Part shown: piece after piece, positions 16,807-25,120 of the stretch
Numbering within the stretch: position 1 is the stretch's first letter
How the letters are laid out: each line of letters opens with the position of its first letter
NCBI RefSeq assembly: GCF_016862555.1
Contig: NZ_BONE01000020.1
Coordinates: 1-64,000 of the forward strand
Reading direction: 5' to 3'
Source: Asanoa siamensis
GTDB lineage: Bacteria > Actinomycetota > Actinomycetes > Mycobacteriales > Micromonosporaceae
DNA length: 64,000 nucleotides
Notes under the pieces: generated by a model
Told to the model about the DNA's origin: nothing
Databases searched by the model: none
The model's input: only the letters and a program-made list of their open reading frames with translations
Position numbers and translations under genes: made by a program

Positions 16807-17532
16807 TCACGTCCCGCGCAGGTGCTGCTGTGCGAGGAGGCTCGCGCGGTACAGGACGTCCAGTTGTGCCTTGTTGTAGAGCTCGGTCACGGCCGCGACG
16901 AACGTCTGCTGCGTGACCTGCTCGCTCTGCGACAGCCGGCCGGCCGGGTCGCTCAGCCACGGGTACGCGGCGAGGTGCTTCGCGAGGGTCGGCGCGAGCT
17001 GCTCGGCGAGGCGCTGCCGGGTCTCCTCGTCGGCGTCGGCCGGCAGCGTGTCGATGACGCTGGTGTCCTCGGGGTCCGCTTCCACCATGTCCCGCAGGTC
17101 GGCGAGCGCGTCCTCGTCGTACAGCCGGGTGTAGATGTGGATGATCGAGCTGTCGGCCTCCGACAGCCGCGAGGCCACGGATTCGAACCCCGGGGGTACG
17201 TCGGCCGGCGCGCGCTCACGCAGGATCGCCGCGATGTTGGCGCGCGCCTTCTCCAGGCGCTCGATGCGCGCCTGGAGCTCGGCGTCGACCTGCCGCAGGG
17301 CGTCGGGGGCGCTGTCGCCGCCCGCGCCGACCTCCGCGATCCGCGCGAGCGGCACACCGAGCTCGGCGAGCCGGCGGATGCGCAACAGGCAGACGAGCTC
17401 GGGAACGCCGTATTTCTTGTATCCGTTGTACCGGCGGCTGGGCTCGTCGAGCAGACCGAGCCGGTGGTAGTGCCGGATGGTGTTCACCGTCGTCCCCGCC
17501 AGCTCGGCGAGCTCGCGCGTGCTCCAGGCCAT
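16807..17532 (-). CDS. MerR family transcriptional regulator
   Basis: 241 aa. Residues 1-70 are the MerR winged helix: WSTRELAELAGTTVNTIRHY (recognition helix), RLGLLDEPSRRYNGYKKYG (wing), RIRRLAELGVPLARIAEV. A coiled helix ELQARIERLEKARANIAAIL follows for dimerisation. The C-terminal 130 residues form a helical effector domain ending ELYNKAQLDVLYRASLLAQQ. The ligand is unknown. It heads a minus-strand group with the exporter and GPP34 genes, suggesting drug-responsive export. Confidence 0.8.
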   Translation of the reverse strand: MAWSTRELAELAGTTVNTIRHYHRLGLLDEPSRRYNGYKKYGVPELVCLLRIRRLAELGVPLARIAEVGAGGDSAPDALRQVDAELQARIERLEKARANIAAILRERAPADVPPGFESVASRLSEADSSIIHIYTRLYDEDALADLRDMVEADPEDTSVIDTLPADADEETRQRLAEQLAPTLAKHLAAYPWLSDPAGRLSQSEQVTQQTFVAAVTELYNKAQLDVLYRASLLAQQHLRGT

Positions 17533-17641
17533 GTCAGTAGAACTGGGACAGCTCCACCGCTATTCCGACCGTTCTGCGCGGTTGCTGCCCGGAAGGGGCG
17601 GTAGTGGCCAGCGGGTCGGCCCGGGCGCCGGTCGACACTCC

Positions 17642-18634
17642 TCAGTAGACATGGGGCCAGCCCGCCGAGTCGTACGCGATGCGGTTGATGCCCAGCAGCG
17701 CGGCGCCGTTGTCGGCGTAGTAGTGGTAGACGAGCACGTCGCCGTCGGTGTCGGCGAGCACCGCCTGGTGGCCGGGGCCGTGGACGCGGCCGTGCCCGGC
17801 CAGCACCTGCGTGCCGCCGCCGGCCGTCATCGCGACGCCGGCGCGGTCGAGATAGGGCCCGGTCACGCTCGTCGACCGGCCGACCATCACCCGGTAGGTG
17901 CTCGCCGCGCCCTGGCAGCAGCGGTCGAACGACACCCAGAGGTAGTAGTAGGCGCCGCGGCGCACGATGAACGGCGCCTCGATCGCCCCGCCGCCGCGGC
18001 CCGCGACGCTCACCATCGTGGTGCCGGAGCGCAGCCCCGTCGACGGGTCGAGCGCCACCATCCTGATGCCGGACCAGAACGACCCGAAGCTCAACCACCA
18101 CCGGCCGGCGGCGTCCACCACCAGGTTCGGGTCGATGGCGTTGAAGGTGTCGCTCGTGCGGGACTCGACGACCAGGCCGGCATGCGTCCAGGTGCCCGAC
18201 GCGCCGGTGAGGCTGGTCGCCAGGAAGATGGCCGAGCGGTTGGAGCCGAAGGTGGACGCCGAGTAGTACATCCAGTAGCGCCCGTCGAGGTAGGTCAGGT
18301 CGGGCGCCCAGAGGTTGCGGCTGCCGGCGGTGTAGGCCGTCGTCCACGGCGCGCCGCCGGGGAACGCCGACCCCGCGTTCCGGAACGCCGTGCGGTCCGG
18401 AGACGTCTTGAGGCTGATGTCGTCGCCGGTGTGCGCCAGCAGGTATCCGCCGCCGGGCCCCCGGACGATCGCCGGGTCGTGCACGGCGACGTTCCCGGTC
18501 ACCGTGCCGGGGTTCGGATAGGCGCGACCGGCGGCCGGTCGGCCGGACAGGGCGGTCACGCCGGTGACGGCGACGACCACCGCGAGGAACGAAGCGGCGG
18601 CGCGCCGCCGTCCGCGGGAGACAAGGGAGATCAT
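17642..18634 (-). CDS. Secreted GH43 arabinan endo-1,5-alpha-L-arabinanase
   Basis: 330 aa with a signal peptide (FLAVVVAVTGVTALSGRPA). The five-bladed GH43 propeller shows the catalytic base in NVAVHDPAIVRG, WAPDLTYLDGRYWMYYS, the pKa-modulating Asp in FNAIDPNLV, the acid Glu in GAIEAPFIVRR, and a metal-binding His in the GHGRVHGPGHQAVL stretch. Together they identify an endo-arabinanase that cuts alpha-1,5-arabinan from plant pectin. ATG 18634 has GGAAGGAC upstream. A palindromic operator at 18691 lies in front of it. Confidence 0.85.
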   Translation of the reverse strand: MISLVSRGRRRAAASFLAVVVAVTGVTALSGRPAAGRAYPNPGTVTGNVAVHDPAIVRGPGGGYLLAHTGDDISLKTSPDRTAFRNAGSAFPGGAPWTTAYTAGSRNLWAPDLTYLDGRYWMYYSASTFGSNRSAIFLATSLTGASGTWTHAGLVVESRTSDTFNAIDPNLVVDAAGRWWLSFGSFWSGIRMVALDPSTGLRSGTTMVSVAGRGGGAIEAPFIVRRGAYYYLWVSFDRCCQGAASTYRVMVGRSTSVTGPYLDRAGVAMTAGGGTQVLAGHGRVHGPGHQAVLADTDGDVLVYHYYADNGAALLGINRIAYDSAGWPHVY

Positions 18635-18666
18635 GGCGTCCTTCCGCTTGGGGGAACGGAATGACG

Positions 18667-18689
18667 GTCAGGGCACGAACCGCCCTGAC
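18667..18689 (-). promoter_or_regulatory. Perfect stem-loop in the arabinanase leader
   Basis: GTCAGGGC-N7-GCCCTGAC is an 8-bp perfect inverted repeat directly between the operator and the coding start. It could be a second protein site or an mRNA hairpin. Confidence 0.4.
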
Positions 18690-18690
18690 A

Positions 18691-18704
18691 TGTTAACGTT
18701 AACA
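18691..18704. promoter_or_regulatory. LacI/GalR-type operator upstream of arabinanase
   Basis: TGTTAACGTTAACA is a perfect 14-bp palindrome with the central CG and AAC/GTT arms typical of LacI-family sugar regulators. It lies 57 bases upstream of the arabinanase ATG and 59 bases before the divergent gene at 18763. No LacI gene is in the window, so the repressor acts from elsewhere. Confidence 0.6.
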
Positions 18705-18762
18705 ATCGATGATCGCCAATGCGTTCGGTTTCGGGTCGGTGGGCGCGGGGGTAGCAGACGGC

Positions 18763-19302
18763 ATGGATCGCAACCTCGTCCGGGCCCTGGTGTCCGTCTG
18801 GGATCGACCGGCCTTCCGTGACGGCCTGCGGCACCTCATCGACCTCGACGAGGTCACGGCCCTGCTGGCCGCGCTCGCCGTCGACGACCGGTCCGACGAG
18901 GTCGACCTGCGGGTGATGAGCCTGCTGCGGTCGGCGCTGGAGACCACCGAGATCCGGCGCGCGGTGCTGCTGCTCGTCGACACCGACGACGTCCGGCGGG
19001 AGGTCACCGCGAGCATCGCCGAGGGGCTCGCCGACCGACCGGGGCTCGCGGCCGCCGTCACGTCCGCTCTGGACGATCCGGCGGTGCGGGCCGAGATCAC
19101 CGCCGCGCTCGAGTCGCCCCGGCTGCGGGCCGCGGTCTGGCGGGCGGTGGACGACCAGTTCGGCGGCCGCCGGTGGAAGACGGTCACCGAACTGGTCGTC
19201 CTGCTGGCCCGGCACGGCCACGCGCGCCGCCTGGTCTGGATGCTCAAGCGGCACGGCGTCCTGCGGGAACTGCGCCGCCGGTCAGGACCGGCGGCGGCCT
19301 AG
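18763..19302 (+). CDS. Hypothetical helical protein
   Basis: 179 aa, all-helical and charged, built of repeating units of about 20 residues such as DDVRREVTASIAEGLADRPG, DDPAVRAEITAALESP and LRAAVWRAVDDQFGG. These HEAT-like short repeats are common in actinobacterial hypotheticals of unknown function. ATG 18763 is suggested; ATG 18709 is in frame but its extra residues look less coding. There is no transmembrane segment or catalytic motif. The last 21 bases overlap the convergent oxidoreductase. Confidence 0.55.
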   Translation: MDRNLVRALVSVWDRPAFRDGLRHLIDLDEVTALLAALAVDDRSDEVDLRVMSLLRSALETTEIRRAVLLLVDTDDVRREVTASIAEGLADRPGLAAAVTSALDDPAVRAEITAALESPRLRAAVWRAVDDQFGGRRWKTVTELVVLLARHGHARRLVWMLKRHGVLRELRRRSGPAAA

Positions 19303-20772
19303 CTGCAGCGTCTCCAGCAGCCGCAGCCAGATCTCGCTGACCGTCGGGAAGCTCGCGACGGCGTGCCAGAGCCGGCTGACCGGCACCCGGCCGGTGATCG
19401 CGACCGTCGCCGAGTGCAGCAACTCGGTCGTGGCGCTGCCCACGAACGTCGCACCGATCACGGTGTCGGTGGCCCGGTCGACGACGAGCTTCGCCCGCCC
19501 GTCGTAGTGCTCCCGCGAGATCGCCGCCCCGGAGATGGCCGCGATGTCGTACTCGGCCGTCTCCACGTCGATGCCGCGCCCCCGTGCCGCGGCTTCGGTC
19601 AGGCCCACGTCGCAGACCGGCGGATCGAGGAACACCACGTGCGGCACGGCGTCGTACTCCGCGGTGGTCAGGCTGTCGAACGGTGGCTCGGTCAGTGACC
19701 GGCCGAGCGCCCGCGCGGTGATGACCTCGCCCGCGACCCTGGCCTGGTATTTGGCGAAATGCGTCAGCAGGGCCAGGCCCGTGAGGTCGCCGACCGCGTA
19801 GAGCCAGTCGGTGCCGACCACCGTGAGCTGGTCGTCGACGTCGAGATAGCCGTGCGGCGCCGGGATGCCGACCGACTCCAGCCCGATGTCGTCCGTGCCG
19901 CCGGTGCGCCCGAGCGCGACCACGATCTCGTCGGCCTCGATCTCGTCGCCGTTGTCCAGCGTGACGGTCACCGGCCCGCCGTGGAGGTGGCCGATCCCCC
20001 GCTGCCGCGCGTCCGGGCGGCGGACCCGGGTGACGGTCGTGTCCAGGCGCAGCGTCACCCCGGCCTCGGCGAGGTGCCGCGCCGCGAACTCGCCGACGAA
20101 CGGCTCCATCGTCTTGAGCAGGCGCGGGCCGCGGTGCACCAGCGTGGTGTCCGCGCCCAGCGCGCGCAGCCAGGTGACGGCCTCCGTGGCGACCGGTCCC
20201 CCACCGAGCACCACGACCCGCCCGGGCACCTCCCGCAGCGCCGTGACGTCGCGGGACGTCCAGGGCAACGCCTCCGCCAACCCGTCGGTGGGCGGCACGG
20301 CCGCCGTGCTTCCCGTCGCCAGCACCACCGCCCGCGTCGCCGTGATCGTCCGCACCGATCCGTCCGACGCCGTCACCGCGACGGTCCGCTCGCCGGCCAG
20401 CCGCCCGCGGCCGCGGACGAGGTCGATCCCGTTGGCCTCGAGGAACTCCACCTCCTGCGGGTCCGCGTAGTGGAACGCGATGTCGTCACGCCGGGCCAGC
20501 ACCGCCGGCACGTCCAACGGGCGGTCGCCGAGGATCTCCCGTACGCCCGGCAGGTCCCGACCCACGCTGCGCGCCTCGACGGGCATCAGCAGGGCCTTGC
20601 TCGGCCGGCAGGCCCAGTACTCGCACTCGCCGCCGATGAGGTCCTCCTCCACCAGCACGGTCGAGAGGCCGGAGAACTGGCTCGCGTACTGCGCCGCCGT
20701 CTCACCCGCCTGGCCGCCGCCGACGACGATGACGTCCCACTGGTCCCTGTCCCGCGTCGCACTCTCGGACAC
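19282..20772 (-). CDS. Pyridine nucleotide-disulfide oxidoreductase (Lpd/MerA-like)
   Basis: 496 aa flavoprotein. VIVVGGGQAGETAAQYA is the FAD Rossmann loop and VVVLGGGPVATEAVTWL the NAD(P) loop. YAVGDLTGLALLTHFAKYQA and the final VAITGRVPVSRLWHAVASFP form the dimer interface with the His-x4-Phe-Pro pair. The redox cysteines sit in GGECEYWACRPSK, i.e. C-x4-C in place of the usual C-V-N-x-G-C. The disulfide substrate is unknown. GTG 20772 has GGAGGGGG upstream. It is divergent from a tetR gene carrying two tandem operators. Confidence 0.85.
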   Translation of the reverse strand: MSESATRDRDQWDVIVVGGGQAGETAAQYASQFSGLSTVLVEEDLIGGECEYWACRPSKALLMPVEARSVGRDLPGVREILGDRPLDVPAVLARRDDIAFHYADPQEVEFLEANGIDLVRGRGRLAGERTVAVTASDGSVRTITATRAVVLATGSTAAVPPTDGLAEALPWTSRDVTALREVPGRVVVLGGGPVATEAVTWLRALGADTTLVHRGPRLLKTMEPFVGEFAARHLAEAGVTLRLDTTVTRVRRPDARQRGIGHLHGGPVTVTLDNGDEIEADEIVVALGRTGGTDDIGLESVGIPAPHGYLDVDDQLTVVGTDWLYAVGDLTGLALLTHFAKYQARVAGEVITARALGRSLTEPPFDSLTTAEYDAVPHVVFLDPPVCDVGLTEAAARGRGIDVETAEYDIAAISGAAISREHYDGRAKLVVDRATDTVIGATFVGSATTELLHSATVAITGRVPVSRLWHAVASFPTVSEIWLRLLETLQLGRRRS

Positions 20773-20860
20773 GACGATCCCCCTCCGCTTTACGCCCTCT
20801 CGCACCCTGTCAACCCTGACGTCGGGTCGTGGGCGTTTCGTCCATCTCCGCCCGTCCGAA

Positions 20861-20882
20861 AACTGGGCTACTCAGCCCAGTT
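20861..20882. promoter_or_regulatory. TetR operator copy 1
   Basis: AACTGGGCT-N4-AGCCCAGTT, a perfect 9+9 dyad between the divergent oxidoreductase and tetR genes. It is identical in both arms to copy 2; the centres are 33 bases apart, close to three helical turns. Confidence 0.75.
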
Positions 20883-20893
20883 AACGTCGAGAT

Positions 20894-20915
20894 AACTGGG
20901 CTGTCAAGCCCAGTT
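20894..20915. promoter_or_regulatory. TetR operator copy 2
   Basis: AACTGGGCT-N4-AGCCCAGTT again, ending 4 bases before the TAGGCT hexamer (20920-20925) that precedes the tetR ATG by 6 bases. Occupancy here would block polymerase, supporting autorepression. Confidence 0.75.
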
Positions 20916-20931
20916 ACGGTAGGCTGGCGGC

Positions 20932-21543
20932 ATGTCCGTGACCGACCGCCGGCTCACCCGCAGGGGCGAGGCCACCCGCGCCCGCATCGTCGAGACGGCG
21001 GCGGGACTGATCTACGCGCACGGCGTCGCGCGCACCAACAACGAGGCGGTGCGCAGTGCCGCCGGGGTCAGCGGTTCCCAGCTCAGCCATTACTTCCCCG
21101 ACAAGGAGAGCCTCCTGCGGGCGGTGCTGCGGTGGCGGGCCGACGCGATGATGGGCCTGCACCAGACGCCGCCGCAGGGTCCGCCCGACAGCATCGCCGC
21201 CCTGCGCTCCTGGGCCGACTCCAACCTGACCGACGAGACGGTCCGCGACGGTGGCTGCAGCTTCGGCTCGCTCGCCGCCGAGGTCATGAAGTCCGGCCTC
21301 GACCTGAACGACGAGATCGCCGGCGGCTTCGACCGCTGGAAGGCACAGCTGCGCGAGGGCCTGACGGCGATGCGCGCCGCGGGCGTGCTGCGCCCCGACG
21401 CCGACCTGGAGCACCTGGCGTACGTGCTGATGGCCGCGTTCCAGGGCGGCATGCTGCTGAGCCAGGGCGCCCGCGACGTCACTCCACTTCGGAACGCCCT
21501 GTACGGAGCGATCGCCTACGTGGAGACGTTCGGTAACGCGTAA
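20932..21543 (+). CDS. TetR/AcrR family transcriptional regulator
   Basis: 203 aa. Residues 10-60 form the TetR DNA-binding domain: TRARIVETAAGLIYAHG, AVRSAAGVSGSQLSHYFPDK. The remainder is an all-helical ligand domain of the TetR_C group found with oxidoreductase regulators. ATG 20932 has no SD; TAGGCT lies 6 bases upstream, implying a leaderless message. The two operator copies between it and the divergent flavoprotein gene make self-regulation and control of that gene likely. Confidence 0.85.
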   Translation: MSVTDRRLTRRGEATRARIVETAAGLIYAHGVARTNNEAVRSAAGVSGSQLSHYFPDKESLLRAVLRWRADAMMGLHQTPPQGPPDSIAALRSWADSNLTDETVRDGGCSFGSLAAEVMKSGLDLNDEIAGGFDRWKAQLREGLTAMRAAGVLRPDADLEHLAYVLMAAFQGGMLLSQGARDVTPLRNALYGAIAYVETFGNA

Positions 21544-21557
21544 CCGATGTGTTACGC
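21538..21557. promoter_or_regulatory. Dyad over the arsR promoter
   Basis: GCGTAAC-N6-GTTACGC is a perfect inverted repeat covering most of the -10 candidate TACGCT (21553-21558), which lies 6 bases before GTG 21565. ArsR-family repressors commonly bind such dyads over their own promoters. Confidence 0.55.
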
Positions 21558-21564
21558 TTTCGCG

Positions 21565-21927
21565 GTGGACGAGGTAGCGGGGGCGATCGCCGACCAGGTG
21601 CGGCGGGAGATCCTGCTGATGCTGCGCGACGGTCCGCTCACCGCCGGCCAGATCGCGGACCGCTTCGCGATCAGCCGGCCCGCCGTCAGCCGTCACCTGC
21701 GGGTGCTGCGCGAGGCCGGCGTGGTCAGCGACACCGCCGACGGCCGCCGCCGCGTCTACGCACTGGTCACGGCGCCGCTCGACGAGTTGGCGGGGTGGCT
21801 GGAGCGACTCACCCGGCCCGCCGGCTGGCAGCACCGCCTCGACGCGCTGGAGACCGAGGTCTACCGCACCCGCCGCGAGCGGCGCTCGGCCGCCGCGCCC
21901 GACCGACCCCAGGAGAAGACCGCATGA
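21565..21927 (+). CDS. ArsR family transcriptional regulator
   Basis: 120 aa winged-helix protein: VRREILLMLRDGPLTAGQIA, RFAISRPAVSRHLRVLREAG, and the wing GRRRVYALV. No ArsR metal-binding cysteine motif is present in the recognition helix, so it belongs to the metal-independent group (SdpR-like) that pairs with SRPBCC proteins. GTG 21565 is chosen from the leaderless hexamer at 21553; ATG 21547 lies inside the operator. Its stop overlaps the next gene's ATG. Confidence 0.85.
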   Translation: MDEVAGAIADQVRREILLMLRDGPLTAGQIADRFAISRPAVSRHLRVLREAGVVSDTADGRRRVYALVTAPLDELAGWLERLTRPAGWQHRLDALETEVYRTRRERRSAAAPDRPQEKTA

Positions 21928-22403
21928 GCCCGACACCCACCGGCCGCCTGCTCGGCAACGACCTCGTCCTGACCCGCACGTTCCGCGCACCGGCCGCCGA
22001 CGTGTGGGCGAGCCTCACCGATCCCGAGCGCACCGCCCGCTGGTACGGGCCGTGGAAGGGCGACGCCGCGCCGGGCCGCACGATCGAGGTCCAGTTGATC
22101 CACGAGGACGGCCAGCCGTGGACGGAGATGACGGTGGACGCCTGCGAGCCGGCCCGGCGACTGGCGCTGTCCGCCGTCGACGCGCACTACCGGTGGCACC
22201 TGGACATCGTCCTGGCCGAGGAGGCGGGTGTGACCGAGTTGCGGTTCACCCAGCACATGACCGACACCGACGGCGTCGGCGACATCGGCCCGGGCTGGGA
22301 GTTCTACCTCGACGCGCTGGTGGCCGCCCGCGAGGACCGCCCGGCGCCGCGGTTCGACGACTACTACCCGGCGATGAAGGACCACTTCGAGGCACAACGC
22401 TAG
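21924..22403 (+). CDS. SRPBCC (AHSA1-type) domain protein
   Basis: 159 aa Bet v1/START-like fold of the AHSA1 subgroup: LTRTFRAPAADVWASLTDPE and RTARWYGPWKGD at the N-terminus, then WEFYLDALVAARED and DDYYPAMKDHFEAQR as the long C-terminal helix. These proteins bind hydrophobic ligands; the ligand is unknown. The ATGA overlap with arsR shows translational coupling, a very common actinobacterial pair. Confidence 0.85.
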   Translation: MSPTPTGRLLGNDLVLTRTFRAPAADVWASLTDPERTARWYGPWKGDAAPGRTIEVQLIHEDGQPWTEMTVDACEPARRLALSAVDAHYRWHLDIVLAEEAGVTELRFTQHMTDTDGVGDIGPGWEFYLDALVAAREDRPAPRFDDYYPAMKDHFEAQR

Positions 22404-22455
22404 GCACATCGGCCCGCCGCCGTCACAGATCGGGTGGCCGTCCGGTCGAACAGGT

Positions 22456-23331
22456 ATGGACCTCGACTCGCTGCCCCGTCCCGTGGCCGTCGCGTTGGGC
22501 GGTGGTGGTGTGCTCGGTGCGGCGCACGTGGGAGTGGGCAAGGCACTGGAGGCGCGCGGATTCGTGCCGGACCTCATCGTCGGCACGTCGGTCGGCGCGC
22601 TGACAGGGGCCATCGCGGCCGCCCACCCCGACCGGGCCGCGCCCTGGCTCGAACGGGTCTGGACCGGACTGCGCCGCCGCGAGGTGTTCCCCTTCGGCTC
22701 GCGCGCCAGCATCTTCGGCGATCGCGGCCTCCGCCGGCTGATCGCGCGGGCCGCGCTGCCGCCGCGGATCGAACAGTTGGGGATCCCGTTCACCGCGGTG
22801 GCGATGGACCTGGCCGCCGGCGGCCAGGTGCTGCTCGACCACGGCGACCTGGAGTCCGCGCTGCTGGCCAGCACGGCCATCCCCGGCGTCCTGCCGCCCG
22901 TGCGGCGCGACGGCCGCACGCTGGTCGACGGTGGGGTGATCGCCTACGTCCCGGTGCGCGCCGCCCGACAGGCCGGGGCGGCCAGCCTGGTGGTGCTGGC
23001 GACGGGCCCGGAGAGCCAGCCGGTACGCCCGATGTCGCGGCGCGGGGGCGCCGGTGCGGTCGCGGTGCGGGCCGGGCTGCTGATGCTGCACGAGCAGATC
23101 GAACGTGACCTGCTCGAGGTGTCGAAGGACGTGCCGACCGTGGTGCTGCCGACCGGTGTCGACAAGTGGCCCGCCCCCTGGGACTTCGCGCACGCGCAGC
23201 GGCTCATCGACACCGCTTCGGCGACGTCGGGCCGTTTCCTCGACCGGCTGCGGGTCAGCGGGCCCGGGCTGTATCGAATGTCCGCAGTGGTCACTCCACC
23301 AGCTTGCCGACCGACGACACCTCCGCCATGA
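22456..23331 (+). CDS. Patatin-like phospholipase family protein
   Basis: 291 aa. VALGGGGVLGAAHVGVGKAL contains the Gly-rich oxyanion loop, LIVGTSVGAL the GxSxG nucleophile elbow, and LVDGGVIAYVP the Asp of the Ser-Asp dyad. RssA/YchK-type patatins hydrolyse acyl chains of lipids. There is no signal peptide, so it is cytoplasmic or membrane-peripheral. ATG 22456 is the best start although its ribosome site is weak. The 3' end overlaps the convergent flavoprotein gene by 41 bases. Confidence 0.85.
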   Translation: MDLDSLPRPVAVALGGGGVLGAAHVGVGKALEARGFVPDLIVGTSVGALTGAIAAAHPDRAAPWLERVWTGLRRREVFPFGSRASIFGDRGLRRLIARAALPPRIEQLGIPFTAVAMDLAAGGQVLLDHGDLESALLASTAIPGVLPPVRRDGRTLVDGGVIAYVPVRAARQAGAASLVVLATGPESQPVRPMSRRGGAGAVAVRAGLLMLHEQIERDLLEVSKDVPTVVLPTGVDKWPAPWDFAHAQRLIDTASATSGRFLDRLRVSGPGLYRMSAVVTPPACRPTTPPP

Positions 23332-25021
23332 GCGCGGCGATCTCGGCCGGCACCGGCTCGACCTCCTCGCGGACGACGCCGTCGGCGGGCGACCAGACCA
23401 GGTTGACCCGCAGAGCCGGGTCGAGCTCCGGGTAGTCGCCGCGGTTGTGGCAGCCCCGGGTTTCGCGCCGCTCCAGGGCCGCCGCGAGCGTGGCGCGGGC
23501 CGCGAGCGTCGACGACTTCAGGTCGAAGGCGTGCGCGAGGTCCTGGAACCCGGCGATGTCGGGATGGATGCCGACGGCCGCCGTGCGGGCCTCGATCGCG
23601 TCCAGGTCGGCGAGGCCGGTGCGCAGCCCCGACTCGTCGCGGACCACCCCGGCGTACGCGGTCATCGTGTCCCGGACCGCCCGCTGCAACGCCCGCACGT
23701 TCTCGGGGCCGTCCGCCGCCAGCAGACCGTGCACTTCGGCGCGTGCCTCGGCGGTCGCGGCCGCGGACCGACGTTGCACCTCCAGGCCCGCCGAGTACGC
23801 GGCCGCGGCCTCGGCGACGATGCGGCCGTAGACGAGCAGCTCGATCAGTGAGTTGCCGCCGAGCCGGTTGGCGCCGTGCAGGCCGCTGGCCGCCTCGCCG
23901 ACCGCGAACAGGCCCGCGACGTCGGTGCTGTGGTCCTCCGGCCGCACCCAGACGCCGCCCATCGAGTAGTGCGCCGTCGGGGCGATCTCGATCGGGTTCA
24001 CCGTGATGTCGAGCATCTGCAGCTCCAGCATCATCTGGTAGACCCGTGGCAGGCGCCGCATGATGGTCTCGCGCGGCAGGTGCGACACGTCCAGCCAGAC
24101 ACCGCCGTTCGCGGTGCCGCGACCCTCCTGGATCTCGGTGAACTCGGCCAGCGCCACCCGGTCGCGGGTCGACAGCTCCATCCGCTGCGGGTCGTAGCGC
24201 TCCATGAACCGCTCCCCCGCCGCGTTGCGCAGGATGCCGCCCTCGCCGCGGGCGGCCTCCGAGACCAGCGTCCCGGCCGCGTTCTCGGGCGCGAGGATGC
24301 CGGAGGGGTGGAACTGCACGAGCTCCGGATCCCGGATGCGGGCGCCGGCCAGGACCGCCAGCCGGAAGGAGTCGCCGGTGTTCTCGTCGCGCCGCGAGGA
24401 CGTACGCCGCCAGATCCTGGTGTGTCCGCCGGTGGCGAGGATGACCGCGTCGGCGTGGACCGCGTAGCGGGTGCCGTCGTTCACGTCGAAGCCGTACGCG
24501 CCGAACACCACGTTGTCGCGGACGAGCAGGCGCGTCACGTACACGGTGTCGAGGATCGGGATGTTCAGCTGCTCCGCCCGGCGCACCAGCGTCCGCTGGA
24601 TCTCCAGCCCCGTGTAGTCACCGGCGAACGCCGTGCGGCGGTAGGTGTGCGCGCCGAAGAACCGCTGCGAGATCCGGCCGTCGTCCTCGCGTGCGAACGC
24701 CATGCCGTAGCGCTCGAGATCGTGGATGCCGCGCGCGGCACCCTGGGCGACGACCTCGACGGTACGCGGATCGGCCAGCAGGTAGCTCTCCTTGATGGTG
24801 TCGGCGGCGTGCTGCTGCCAGCTGTCCTGCGCGTCCATCGTCCCGAGCGCGGCGTTGATGCCACCGGCGGCCAGCGTCGTGTGCGCGTCGGAGCGCGGTC
24901 GCTTGCCGACCATGATCACGTCGACTCCGCGCTCGGCCAGCTCGATCGCGGCCCGCAACCCGGATCCACCGGTCCCGACCACCAGCACCGCGGTCGCCAG
25001 CCGCCGTTCCGCAGCGTTCAT
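23291..25021 (-). CDS. FAD-binding succinate dehydrogenase/L-aspartate oxidase family flavoprotein
   Basis: 576 aa. VLVVGTGGSGLRAAIELAER binds FAD, HTTLAAGGINAALG is the conserved covalent/FAD region, VQFHPSG and SEAARGEGGIL line the dicarboxylate site, and TAHYSMGGVWV plus NRLGGNSLIELLVYGR complete the SdhA/NadB signature. Without a neighbouring Fe-S subunit or quinolinate synthase gene it cannot be assigned to respiration or NAD synthesis. ATG 25021 has GGTGGG upstream. Confidence 0.8.
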   Translation of the reverse strand: MNAAERRLATAVLVVGTGGSGLRAAIELAERGVDVIMVGKRPRSDAHTTLAAGGINAALGTMDAQDSWQQHAADTIKESYLLADPRTVEVVAQGAARGIHDLERYGMAFAREDDGRISQRFFGAHTYRRTAFAGDYTGLEIQRTLVRRAEQLNIPILDTVYVTRLLVRDNVVFGAYGFDVNDGTRYAVHADAVILATGGHTRIWRRTSSRRDENTGDSFRLAVLAGARIRDPELVQFHPSGILAPENAAGTLVSEAARGEGGILRNAAGERFMERYDPQRMELSTRDRVALAEFTEIQEGRGTANGGVWLDVSHLPRETIMRRLPRVYQMMLELQMLDITVNPIEIAPTAHYSMGGVWVRPEDHSTDVAGLFAVGEAASGLHGANRLGGNSLIELLVYGRIVAEAAAAYSAGLEVQRRSAAATAEARAEVHGLLAADGPENVRALQRAVRDTMTAYAGVVRDESGLRTGLADLDAIEARTAAVGIHPDIAGFQDLAHAFDLKSSTLAARATLAAALERRETRGCHNRGDYPELDPALRVNLVWSPADGVVREEVEPVPAEIAALMAEVSSVGKLVE

Positions 25022-25120
25022 GGGTCCCACCACCTGTCGCGACGTCGTTCCTCACAAGGCTAGGCAGGCCGACTCCGCGGACCGTTGCGGCTGATGCTGC
25101 GCTGACCGCAGGGTCACGAG

